In this document: piece by piece, positions 35,848-43,618 of the stretch
Position numbering within the stretch: position 1 is the stretch's first letter
Layout of the letters: the number at the start of each line of letters is the position of its first letter
NCBI RefSeq assembly: GCF_004362055.1
Contig: NZ_SNXB01000003.1
Location: 186,001-250,000, forward strand
DNA: 64,000 nt
Reading direction: 5' to 3'
From: Flavobacterium sp. 245
Lineage (GTDB): Bacteria > Bacteroidota > Bacteroidia > Flavobacteriales > Flavobacteriaceae
Notes under the pieces: model-generated
Told to the model about the DNA's origin: nothing
Database searches by the model: none
What the model saw: only the letters and a program-made list of their open reading frames with translations
Program-made: the position numbers and the translations under genes

Positions 35848-36423
35848 TTATTTGCCAATCATCCTTTTACGAAGTCGGCTTAACGATTCAGGTTTAATGC
35901 CAATGTAAGACGAAAGCTGATTTTGAGACACTAATTGAAAAAGATAAGGCTCTTTTTTTAAAATGGTCTTGTAGCGTTCTTCCGGAGTTTGAAAATGTAG
36001 CATTTCCTGTCTTTCAATTATGATCAGATAAGCCGATTCTGCAATCAATCTTCCAAATTTTGACCAATTCGGACAGCTATCATATAAACTTTCTACTTTC
36101 TCATATTCTAAAGCAATTACTTTTGAATCTTCCATTGCTCGGCAACTGTAATGAGCGGTTCTCTGTGTAATAAAACTAGCGAAATCAACCAGAAAATCAT
36201 TTGCTTTTGCAAATCTGCTGTTGATTTCGTTTCCCTTATAATCCACATAAAACATTCTGAAAAAACCACTTTCAATAAAATAGATATGACGGCAAATTTC
36301 TCCTTGCTGTAAGAGGTCTGTGTCTTTCTTTACTTCTATTCTGCTAACAATCGGAAGCATGAAATTGTATTCTTCGTCAGACATAGGTACAATCGATGTA
36401 ATAACGTTCTTAAGTGCATCCAT
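35848..36423 (-). CDS. Crp/Fnr-family transcription regulator B
   Basis: A 191-residue regulator with a cNMP-binding-like beta roll (about 20-115) and a short C-terminal HTH (SQNQLSSYIGIKPESLSRLR). There is no Fnr-type cysteine cluster. It is convergent with the ene-reductase gene and divergent from the 2TM-cupin-CMD genes, whose promoter carries an FNR-type site 86 bp upstream of this gene's start. The equal length and similar setting of regulator A suggest a duplicated regulator/target arrangement. Confidence 0.9.
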   Translation of the reverse strand: MDALKNVITSIVPMSDEEYNFMLPIVSRIEVKKDTDLLQQGEICRHIYFIESGFFRMFYVDYKGNEINSRFAKANDFLVDFASFITQRTAHYSCRAMEDSKVIALEYEKVESLYDSCPNWSKFGRLIAESAYLIIIERQEMLHFQTPEERYKTILKKEPYLFQLVSQNQLSSYIGIKPESLSRLRKRMIGK

Positions 36424-36508
36424 AATACTGATTTTAAGAGAAATAAGTACTTAAAATTAGATTTAATTCTGCTAAATACAAAATCTGATCCCAAATATTA
36501 CTCATTCG

Positions 36509-36556
36509 TTCTTAACCAAAGTCAACGGTTTCTACAAAATTACGGCGCTACCTTTG
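36509..36556 (+). promoter_or_regulatory. Promoter with FNR-type site, copy 2
   Basis: TTCTTAACCAAAGTCAA (36509-36525) and the -7 box TACCTTTG (36549-36556) have exactly the same spacing (40 bp) as at 32790-32837, although the DNA between them differs. Conservation of motif and spacing only points to a common activator, most simply one of the two neighbouring Crp/Fnr proteins. Confidence 0.75.
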
Positions 36557-36635
36557 TCATGTAAATAAATTGAAAACCAATTATTTAAATCAATTTAAAA
36601 AATAATCTATTGCTAATATTTTAAAAAACTTAATC

Positions 36636-36893
36636 ATGAAAACTACATTCAACATCGAAGCAAAATCACAAAAGAATCCCAAATTAGGATTTAAAATCCA
36701 TCTTCTTGTATTTTTATTAGTTACCCCAATTGTATTTATCGTTTGGTATCTAACTAGTACAACTTATCCTTGGCCACTTTGGTCAACTCCAGCATGGGCA
36801 GTGGGAGTCGTTTTTCACTATTTAGGTGTATATGTATTCAAAAAAAACAACACAAAATCTTATCGTCATGGAAACAAATCTTACAGCATTTAA
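36636..36893 (+). CDS. Small two-helix membrane protein (2TM-like)
   Basis: An 85-residue protein with two hydrophobic helices (about 23-45 and 56-76) separated by a Pro/Trp-rich turn, resembling 2TM-domain proteins of Bacteroidota. The N-terminal 20 residues are basic and would face the cytoplasm. The end overlaps the start of the cupin gene by 26 bp. It is the first gene after the FNR-type promoter copy 2. Function unknown; such domains often accompany sensor or redox operons. Confidence 0.7.
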   Translation: MKTTFNIEAKSQKNPKLGFKIHLLVFLLVTPIVFIVWYLTSTTYPWPLWSTPAWAVGVVFHYLGVYVFKKNNTKSYRHGNKSYSI

Positions 36894-37434
36894 ACGCATC
36901 GTAACTGGACATGATACTGATGGAAAAGCGATTATAGTATCAAACGAAGTGCCTTCACGCACTTATATGGTTGGCGGGCCAAATGGCGCTAAGTTTCATG
37001 AAATTTGGAATACAAAACAAACTCCAGCGTTAATCGATAATGAAACAGATCCTGAGGAAAACGCACTTACGTTGGGCCCACCAAAACAGGGCACAAGAAT
37101 TCGAGTTATTGATTTTCCGCCCGAAAGTGATGAAATCCGAAATCTGACTAAAGAACAAGCCTTAGAGCATTTTAAAACAATGAAAGGCGAACACGCTTCA
37201 AAAGCAGCTGAAAATGCACCGCACCCATTGATGCATAAAACAGAAACCATTGATTACGGAATTATCCTTGAAGGCGAACTTACCTTAATTGTGGACCGAG
37301 GCGAAACAACTGCAAAAGCAGGCGATATTATTATACAGCGAGGCACGAATCATGCCTGGAGCAATAAATCAGGAAAAATGTGCCGTGTTGTATTTATTCT
37401 GATAGATGGAAAATTTGACGAAAAACTACATTAA
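36868..37434 (+). CDS. Cupin-domain protein
   Basis: A protein of 188 residues with a C-terminal single-domain cupin. It shows DYGIILEGELTLIVDRGE and GDIIIQRGTNHAWSNKS, with a likely metal His in the second. The start METNLTAFKRI at 36868 is preferred to an upstream GTG at 36826 because it gives the usual family N-terminus. It has no signal peptide. It is translationally overlapped with the 2TM gene and 17 bp from the CMD-like gene. Substrate unknown; relatives bind small oxygenated or aromatic molecules. Confidence 0.82.
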   Translation: METNLTAFKRIVTGHDTDGKAIIVSNEVPSRTYMVGGPNGAKFHEIWNTKQTPALIDNETDPEENALTLGPPKQGTRIRVIDFPPESDEIRNLTKEQALEHFKTMKGEHASKAAENAPHPLMHKTETIDYGIILEGELTLIVDRGETTAKAGDIIIQRGTNHAWSNKSGKMCRVVFILIDGKFDEKLH

Positions 37435-37451
37435 ATTTAACAAACAAAGCC

Positions 37452-38018
37452 ATGCGAGTAAATCCTATACATCCAGAAACAATGACTCCCGAAGTTCGAT
37501 ATGTACATGATGAAATTTTCAAACTCATCACTCATAGCCAAGGCCCAGTTTCTATGACAAATGATGAAGGTGCTTTAACAGGTCCGTTCCCTCCTATGCT
37601 TGCTTATCCGCAATTTGGAGTTCCTGCTTTAAGTTTTGTACGTTCATTAGACAATCATGCAACGCTTTCTAAAAAAGTCAGAGAAGTTGCAATCCTAACG
37701 GTTGGCGCAGCATTTGGAGCACGTTTTGAACTTTATGCTCACGAAATCATGGCAAAACACCTTGGTTTTCCTTCAGCCACAGTCGCATCATTAGCGTCAG
37801 GAATTCGTCCGGCAGATTTAAATCAAGAAGAAGCCATCGCTTATGAAATTGCATCTGTTTTAGCAAAAGGCAAAATTGTTCCAGATGCCTCTTATAATTT
37901 GGGAGCAACATTATTAGGAAAAGATGGCATTGCCGAACTTATCTTCCTTATTGGTTCATACAGCTTTCTGGCAATGATTTTAAATGGTTTTGACGTTCCT
38001 GCTCCCGAAACAAACTAA
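37452..38018 (+). CDS. Carboxymuconolactone decarboxylase-family protein
   Basis: A 188-residue all-helical protein of the CMD family. The characteristic core REVAILTVGAAFGARFELY followed by AHEIMAKHLG is present. The CxxC pair of AhpD-type peroxidase members is absent, so a decarboxylase- or isomerase-like activity is likelier than peroxide reduction. It ends the 2TM-cupin-CMD run and is followed by a bidirectional terminator. Confidence 0.87.
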   Translation: MRVNPIHPETMTPEVRYVHDEIFKLITHSQGPVSMTNDEGALTGPFPPMLAYPQFGVPALSFVRSLDNHATLSKKVREVAILTVGAAFGARFELYAHEIMAKHLGFPSATVASLASGIRPADLNQEEAIAYEIASVLAKGKIVPDASYNLGATLLGKDGIAELIFLIGSYSFLAMILNGFDVPAPETN

Positions 38019-38040
38019 GTAAAATCAACTATTGATTTAT

Positions 38041-38080
38041 TTAAAAAGCCTTGACAATAGTAGATTTCAAGGCTTTTTAA
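38041..38080. terminator. Bidirectional terminator between convergent genes
   Basis: TTAAAAAGCCTTG (38041-38053) pairs with CAAGGCTTTTTAA (38068-38080), with A run before and T run after, serving the CMD gene on the plus strand and the NAD(P)-binding gene on the minus strand. Confidence 0.88.
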
Positions 38081-38103
38081 ATTATAATCATACCGTCAAA
38101 TTT

Positions 38104-38745
38104 CTAATGCAAATTAAAAATTGCTTTAAGTTCAAGAATCGTAGTTCCTGACGGAAGTTCTTTGGCACCAATAATTAATTTTTCTGCCAAAAGTGAAGTT
38201 GTTATTGGTTTTAAATTTTTGAAAAGCCCCAATGCATTTAGCGCTTTTATTATTTTGATAGAAACCTTTTCTCCGAAACGATCTGTATTTTCTCTGATCA
38301 GCGGTCCAGGTCTAAAAATCAAATACTGCTCAAAATGAAGAGCAGCAATAAAATCTTCAAGTTTTCCTTTCATCTTCGAATAAAATACATTGCTATTTGC
38401 CGAAGCTCCATAAGAAGAAACCAAAACAAAAGACGTCACTTCATTATTTCTGGCCGCAACGGCAAAATCTGCGGGAATATCATAATCGATTTTCCATTGG
38501 TTTTCCTTTGAACCTGCATCTTTTAACGTTGTTCCGAGACAAGAAAAAAGAACATCTCCAGTTATTAAATCTTTAAACTGATTTATTTCTGAAAAATTCA
38601 CAATATGTTCTGTCAATTTAGGGTGAGATTTTCCTGTAGCACGGCGAACAAAAATTGAGACAGCACTATAATCATCATTTACAAGAAGCTGGTCAACTAA
38701 TTCTTTTCCAGTTGCGCCCGTCGCTCCAATTACTAATGCTTTCAT
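38104..38745 (-). CDS. NAD(P)H-binding Rossmann-fold oxidoreductase-like protein
   Basis: A 213-residue short atypical SDR of the NAD(P)H-binding/HTATIP2-like group. The dinucleotide motif is VIGATGATGKELVD at the N-terminus. VLVSSYGAS carries a family-typical Ser/Tyr region, and the later IFRPGPLIRE matches relatives. No signal peptide. It stands alone and shares a terminator with the convergent CMD gene. Substrate unknown. Confidence 0.85.
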   Translation of the reverse strand: MKALVIGATGATGKELVDQLLVNDDYSAVSIFVRRATGKSHPKLTEHIVNFSEINQFKDLITGDVLFSCLGTTLKDAGSKENQWKIDYDIPADFAVAARNNEVTSFVLVSSYGASANSNVFYSKMKGKLEDFIAALHFEQYLIFRPGPLIRENTDRFGEKVSIKIIKALNALGLFKNLKPITTSLLAEKLIIGAKELPSGTTILELKAIFNLH

Positions 38746-38878
38746 AATAAAATAGAAGTTTAAAGATTAGATTTCTTTCTCACGAAAAGTTTAATTTCAG
38801 CCTAAATTTATGAAAAAAAAGAACTTCAGCCCCGAAATAAGTCGACTTTCAAATAAACAGCGAAAAACTAATAAACAA

Positions 38879-38906
38879 AAAAACTGCTTTTTTTAAAGCA
38901 GTTTTT
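38879..38906. terminator. Terminator for the F420-reductase-like gene
   Basis: AAAAACTGCTTT (38879-38890) and AAAGCAGTTTTT (38895-38906) pair perfectly around TTTT. It lies 79 bp beyond the stop codon of the minus-strand gene at 38985. Confidence 0.8.
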
Positions 38907-38984
38907 AAATTCAAAATCTAAAAAATAACCCCCAATAAAACTCAACAAATTATAAGAAACCTCCCTTTTTTAATGACTTTTAAT

Positions 38985-39545
38985 TTAATTTGGAGAATAA
39001 GCGAACTTTGTTTCAAGATACATTTCATCAAAATCAATTCCCAAAAAGTTCAAGGTTTTTAGAAAACTTTTTACCTTGTTTTTTGCTTCCTTATTTGCTC
39101 CCGTATAAAATAATTCATTTCCAGATTGTGCTTTCTTTTGCGAAACCTGAATTTCAGAATCGACAATATTGTGTATTTTAACTATATGCGCTTCTGGCAA
39201 AAGCGATGCAATAATTTCACCAGATGATTTCAAATTTAAACTCGGCGCAAGACACTCTAAACTAAAAATCGGATTGTTTGCATGCAGTACTATTTTTTCT
39301 GACATATCAGGCAGATCAGACAAAAAAAGCTGAATATCTTCCCGCGGGATAAATACTACCAGCATTTTTGCTTTTGCGGCTTCCCGTCGGCTAACTAATT
39401 TTACTTTACCTTCCATCATACCAACAAGATCCCGCGCATGGCTGTTGTTGCGTGAATGACTTATTAGTACTTGATGTCCAGATTTAGCGGCTCTTGCGGC
39501 TAAATCCATAGTTGTTCTGCAAACTCCAATAAATCCAATTTTCAT
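38985..39545 (-). CDS. F420-dependent NADP oxidoreductase-like protein with degenerate NADP motif
   Basis: A 186-residue protein resembling the NADP-binding domain of coenzyme-F420-dependent oxidoreductases and their non-F420 relatives. The N-terminus has the right strand (MKIGFIG) but then reads VCRTTMDLAA where relatives have a Gly-rich GxGxxG turn. Further family features are SGHQVLISHSRN and VKIHNIVDSE. It could be a diverged enzyme or a protein that no longer binds NADP. It stands divergent from the sensor kinase gene. Confidence 0.7.
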   Translation of the reverse strand: MKIGFIGVCRTTMDLAARAAKSGHQVLISHSRNNSHARDLVGMMEGKVKLVSRREAAKAKMLVVFIPREDIQLFLSDLPDMSEKIVLHANNPIFSLECLAPSLNLKSSGEIIASLLPEAHIVKIHNIVDSEIQVSQKKAQSGNELFYTGANKEAKNKVKSFLKTLNFLGIDFDEMYLETKFAYSPN

Positions 39546-39754
39546 AATTTTTTCGTTTTTAATCTACTTTGATTTTATAAAAAAATTCTTAAATCGTTAA
39601 AGTAAAATTTGTTATCATAACAAATATAATTCTATATGCAATCGATTGAGTTGCAATAGCGTACCAATAAACCTACATTTTTGTAGATTTAAAACTACAA
39701 ATCAAAAAATCTAAATTTAGTTTGTTATGTTTGTGCTATAAATCTGATTCAAAA

Positions 39755-42700
39755 ATGACGTTTTTGCCCTCTTTTCGTTATTATTGGTTTTTACTGCTGC
39801 TAACTGCGGTAAAAGGTTTTTGCCAAGAAAACTATGCTTTCAGATGGTACACTGCAGATAATAATGAATTACCTCAAAGCAGTATAAAAGCAATCGTTGC
39901 AGACAAATACAATTTTATATGGATGACAACAGAAAACGGCATCGTTCGTTATGACGGCAACGTTTTTACTGCCTTCAATTCATCCAATACTTCATTAGAA
40001 CAAAGCCGTTTTACAGACATTTTTGGAAGTGTTCAAAAAGACAGCCTAACATCTTATAATCACGGAAAAAAAGAGCTGGCGCTGATTAATGGCCGAAAGG
40101 TAAAGATTATCAAGAAAAAGGGAGAAGGGCTTAATATTGATAGAAATGGACAACATTTTTTCTTTCATGACGGATTGCCTTCCTATCTTACAATTGATAA
40201 AACGCAGCCCTATTATATTACATTATCTAATGGAAACATTTTCTTTATTGATTCCAAAACTGTTGAATTATGTGATGCTAAAATGAAAAGCATCTATAAA
40301 ATTGCTTATCCAAGCAATAATGTCTTTAATTTTTTTGCGACTGCAGATACACTTTATTATCTAAATGAAGACGGAAAATACGACAGTTTTTCTGAAAACG
40401 GAAAATCTTCTGGTTCATTAGATCCAAGTATTTCTAAAGGTCAGCGCAAACTTTTTTGGAATATAACCACTCACCAGATTTTTTTCTCAATCAAAAATAA
40501 AGTATACTTTTTGAGAGAGCATAACAAACAACTTTATGCAAAGCTAATTGTGGAATTCAAAGAATTTGAAAAAAGCAATATCGTCTCTATTTATTATGAT
40601 CAAGTTAATAAAAAAATATACTTAGGAAGTAGTACAGACGGATTATGTATTATTAATTTTCCAGCTTTTAAATCAGTTAAAAGAGAATCTAAAAATTCAG
40701 AGGTTTACTATGCTGCAGCTGCTTTTAGCGACAGCACCATAATTACGCCTCAAGGTTTTATATTCAGTAACAAAAAAGTTATTGACAGTATTTCTTTTCC
40801 TAAAACTGTTTTCTTAGATGAAAAAATTACGCTCGCTCTGGACAAAGACAAAAACATCTGGATTTCCCGTTTATATAATGTTCTTTGCTATTTAAAAAAT
40901 ACAGACTATAAAAAATCTATTACTTATAAATTCAATCAAAACCCTAAGGTCATATTTAAAGATCAGGACGGTACCATGTGGGTCAGTCTGAGTGAGGATG
41001 AATTTCATAATGCAAAATTATATTGCATCAAAAACGGAAAAATTTCGCTGGTTGCTGTATTAAAAAACAAGATTACTTGTATTGCGCAATATGATAAAGA
41101 CATCATCTATTTTGGAACTGAAAAAGGTCTTTTAAGATTTAATAAAAGCTCACGAAAGCTCTATTTTATAAAGAATTCCGAAAAAATAAACATTAGAGCC
41201 ATCCTTGTTGATAGTCATAAAAAAATATGGCTGACAACCTATGAAAAAGGCTTTTTTTTATATGATGGCAAAAAGTTCTATACTTTCCCAAAAGATGAAG
41301 ACAATTATCTAAATTCGGCGCATTCCATCATAGAAGACAAAAAAGGTTTTTTCTGGATTCCAACAAACAAAGGACTTTTTCAAGTATCTAGAAAAACCTT
41401 GATTAATTACAGTCAAAAAAAATTGGAGACAATCTATTATCATCAGTACAATAAATCTGATGGTTTTTTAACCAATGAATTTAATGGAGGCTGTCAGCCA
41501 AACAGTAATCTTCTTAAAAACGATAATATTGTTTTACCTTCAATCAATGGTTTTGTGTTTTTTAATCCTTACAAAGTAAAACCACTGCTTCCTGGAAGAG
41601 ATCTCTATATAGATAAGTTTATTGTCGATCAAAAACCGATTCAATCAAACGATACCATTGTATTGCCGAATAATTTTCAAAGGGTAAGTATTTTAGTTGC
41701 TTATCCTTATTACGGCAATTCTGAAAATTTACATATTGAGGCAAAACTGGAAAAAACACCAGACAGCCGCTGGGAGCGAATAAAAAACGAAAGATCAATA
41801 TCGTTTACCTCGCTGTCTCCCGGAGAATACAAACTGACAATCAGAAGCTTATCTGATTTTGACTCTGAATATGTTTATAAAAGAATTATACTTAAAGTTC
41901 CGGCTAAATTTTATCAAACAGTTTGGTTTACTACCTTGAGTTATGTTTTTTTGATTGTTTTTGCTATTTCACTTTGGTATGTACGATTGTATTATATCAA
42001 AAGAAAAAGTATAAAATTACAAGAGGTTATTGATATAAAAACAAAAAAACTGGCGGCAACAGTAAAAAAACTTCAGAAAACAAAAAGCAATCTAAAACAA
42101 GAAATCAAACAACAGGAAACATTGGTTAAAAGTATCAGCCATGATATCAAAAGTCCGCTGAAATTCTTGACAAACTCACTTGGTCATTTATTTGAAAATG
42201 ATATCATTCAGGATGATCCTAAACTAAAAAAACATGTTGGAACAATTCGAATGTCGACTACACAGCTGTATGAGTATGTTGAAAACCTGATAAAATATTC
42301 ATCAATATTTATTGAAGGAAAAAAATTAGAAGATGAGAGCTATTCCTTATACAAGCTGATTGAAGAAAAGTTTGATATTTTTGAAAAAATTGCAGAATCT
42401 GAAAACATTCAAATGGTCAACAGCGTAGATCCAGATTTAAAAATCAGAACCAATAAAAAAGCCCTTTCTATCATAGTCCATAATTTGATTGATAATGCAC
42501 TGAAAAATGCGCCAAATGGCCGAGTAGAGTTGTTTTCGGGAATTAAAGATCATACTCTTTTGCTTACGATTATCGATAACGGAAAAGGTATGAGCCCAGA
42601 ACTTATTAAGTATTACTTAGATTTTTACAAAAATCCGATTGTCAAAAACTACCATTTGGGATTACACATGATTATTGAGCTTCTGCTGATTATTGAAGGA

Positions 42701-42766
42701 AATATCAATATTTCAAGTGAACTTAACAAAGGAACTGCCATTGAAATAATCGTCGAGTATTACTAA
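39755..42766 (+). CDS. Propeller-type membrane sensor histidine kinase
   Basis: A two-component sensor of about 1003 residues. After a signal peptide (cleavage near VKGFCQ), beta-propeller repeats fill about 20-620, with Reg_prop signatures such as IWMTTENGIVRYDG, IWLTTYEKGFFLYDG and FFWIPTNKGLFQV. A Y_Y_Y-type domain and a single membrane helix (about 735-755) follow. The kinase part has H-box SISHDIKSPLKF, N-box NLIDNALKNAP and IDNGKGM. No receiver or HTH follows, so it is a classical sensor, not a hybrid. I chose the ATG at 39755, which puts the signal peptide at the front. It overlaps the response regulator gene tail to tail. Confidence 0.88.
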   Translation: MTFLPSFRYYWFLLLLTAVKGFCQENYAFRWYTADNNELPQSSIKAIVADKYNFIWMTTENGIVRYDGNVFTAFNSSNTSLEQSRFTDIFGSVQKDSLTSYNHGKKELALINGRKVKIIKKKGEGLNIDRNGQHFFFHDGLPSYLTIDKTQPYYITLSNGNIFFIDSKTVELCDAKMKSIYKIAYPSNNVFNFFATADTLYYLNEDGKYDSFSENGKSSGSLDPSISKGQRKLFWNITTHQIFFSIKNKVYFLREHNKQLYAKLIVEFKEFEKSNIVSIYYDQVNKKIYLGSSTDGLCIINFPAFKSVKRESKNSEVYYAAAAFSDSTIITPQGFIFSNKKVIDSISFPKTVFLDEKITLALDKDKNIWISRLYNVLCYLKNTDYKKSITYKFNQNPKVIFKDQDGTMWVSLSEDEFHNAKLYCIKNGKISLVAVLKNKITCIAQYDKDIIYFGTEKGLLRFNKSSRKLYFIKNSEKINIRAILVDSHKKIWLTTYEKGFFLYDGKKFYTFPKDEDNYLNSAHSIIEDKKGFFWIPTNKGLFQVSRKTLINYSQKKLETIYYHQYNKSDGFLTNEFNGGCQPNSNLLKNDNIVLPSINGFVFFNPYKVKPLLPGRDLYIDKFIVDQKPIQSNDTIVLPNNFQRVSILVAYPYYGNSENLHIEAKLEKTPDSRWERIKNERSISFTSLSPGEYKLTIRSLSDFDSEYVYKRIILKVPAKFYQTVWFTTLSYVFLIVFAISLWYVRLYYIKRKSIKLQEVIDIKTKKLAATVKKLQKTKSNLKQEIKQQETLVKSISHDIKSPLKFLTNSLGHLFENDIIQDDPKLKKHVGTIRMSTTQLYEYVENLIKYSSIFIEGKKLEDESYSLYKLIEEKFDIFEKIAESENIQMVNSVDPDLKIRTNKKALSIIVHNLIDNALKNAPNGRVELFSGIKDHTLLLTIIDNGKGMSPELIKYYLDFYKNPIVKNYHLGLHMIIELLLIIEGNINISSELNKGTAIEIIVEYY

Positions 42767-43389
42767 TATTCGAAAGTCTTGAAAAGATTTATAAGTTCGA
42801 CCAGATTTGTGATTTTAAGTTTTTCAAAAAGTCGCGCTTTATACGTACTCACAGTTGACATATGAATATTGAGCGAGTTTGAAATTTCAAGATTTCCGTT
42901 ACCATTTATAAGCATTTCGGCAATTTGAAGTTCCCTTTTCGATAACGTTTCAAGCGGATTTCTAGTTTTTTTAGCCGTTCGTACTTCCAATAATTTGCTT
43001 ACCAGTTCTGGAGAAATATAAGACGAAGTTTCAAAAACAGATTTTATTGCAAACATCATTTTTTCTTCGCTGCAAAGCTTATTTAAATATCCGTTTGCGC
43101 CAGCCGAAATATACTGAAGCGCATATTGATCTTCTTCATGAGCCGAAAAAACAAGAATTTTAACTGCTGGCTGAATCGCTCTAATATCACTGATCATTTC
43201 AGTGCTTTTGCCACCCGGAATATTAATATCCAAAATAACCATACAGAAAGGCTTTTCCTTTAAAAGCGCAACGGCTTCGAAGAAATTTTCAGCATTTGAA
43301 ATTTCTACATTTTCAATTTGTTTCTCCAAAACCATGGATACTCCATTTCGAACCACTAAATGATCATCGACAATTAAAATTTGCTCCAC
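42763..43389 (-). CDS. NarL/LuxR-type response regulator
   Basis: A 208-residue response regulator. The receiver has the acidic pair in ILIVDDH, the phosphoacceptor Asp in MVILDINIPGG and a Lys in GYLNKLCSEE. The C-terminal LuxR-type HTH includes LSKRELQIAEMLINGNGN and HMSTVSTYKARLFEKL. It converges with the sensor kinase gene, and the two stop codons overlap by 4 bp. Partner choice is inferred from adjacency. Starts and promoters lie at opposite ends, so expression of the two is not coupled by a shared promoter. Confidence 0.93.
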   Translation of the reverse strand: MEQILIVDDHLVVRNGVSMVLEKQIENVEISNAENFFEAVALLKEKPFCMVILDINIPGGKSTEMISDIRAIQPAVKILVFSAHEEDQYALQYISAGANGYLNKLCSEEKMMFAIKSVFETSSYISPELVSKLLEVRTAKKTRNPLETLSKRELQIAEMLINGNGNLEISNSLNIHMSTVSTYKARLFEKLKITNLVELINLFKTFEY

Positions 43390-43538
43390 AATAAAAAGAT
43401 ATATTCCGCCAAAATAACATACTATTTTTAAACAAATAAATATTTAGAACGATATTTTTCAAAAAAAATAATCATCAAAACTCTTATCAATTTTGAAACC
43501 GCAATTTTAATGGGTTTCATGACTTTTAAAACAAAAAA

Positions 43539-43560
43539 GGAATAGCCTTTACACTATTCC
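43539..43560 (-). terminator. Terminator after dsbD
   Basis: GGAATAG and CTATTCC pair; read on the minus strand the stem is followed by a six-T run. It lies 59 bp beyond the dsbD stop. Confidence 0.8.
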
Positions 43561-43618
43561 TCTTTTGCAATTTAACCTTGCTTAACAAAAAATAAAAATT
43601 AAAATAAAGCTCTTTAAG

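Noticed and set aside
38041-38080. Operator-like palindrome
   Set aside because: The flanking A and T runs and the position between two convergent stop codons make it a plain bidirectional terminator.
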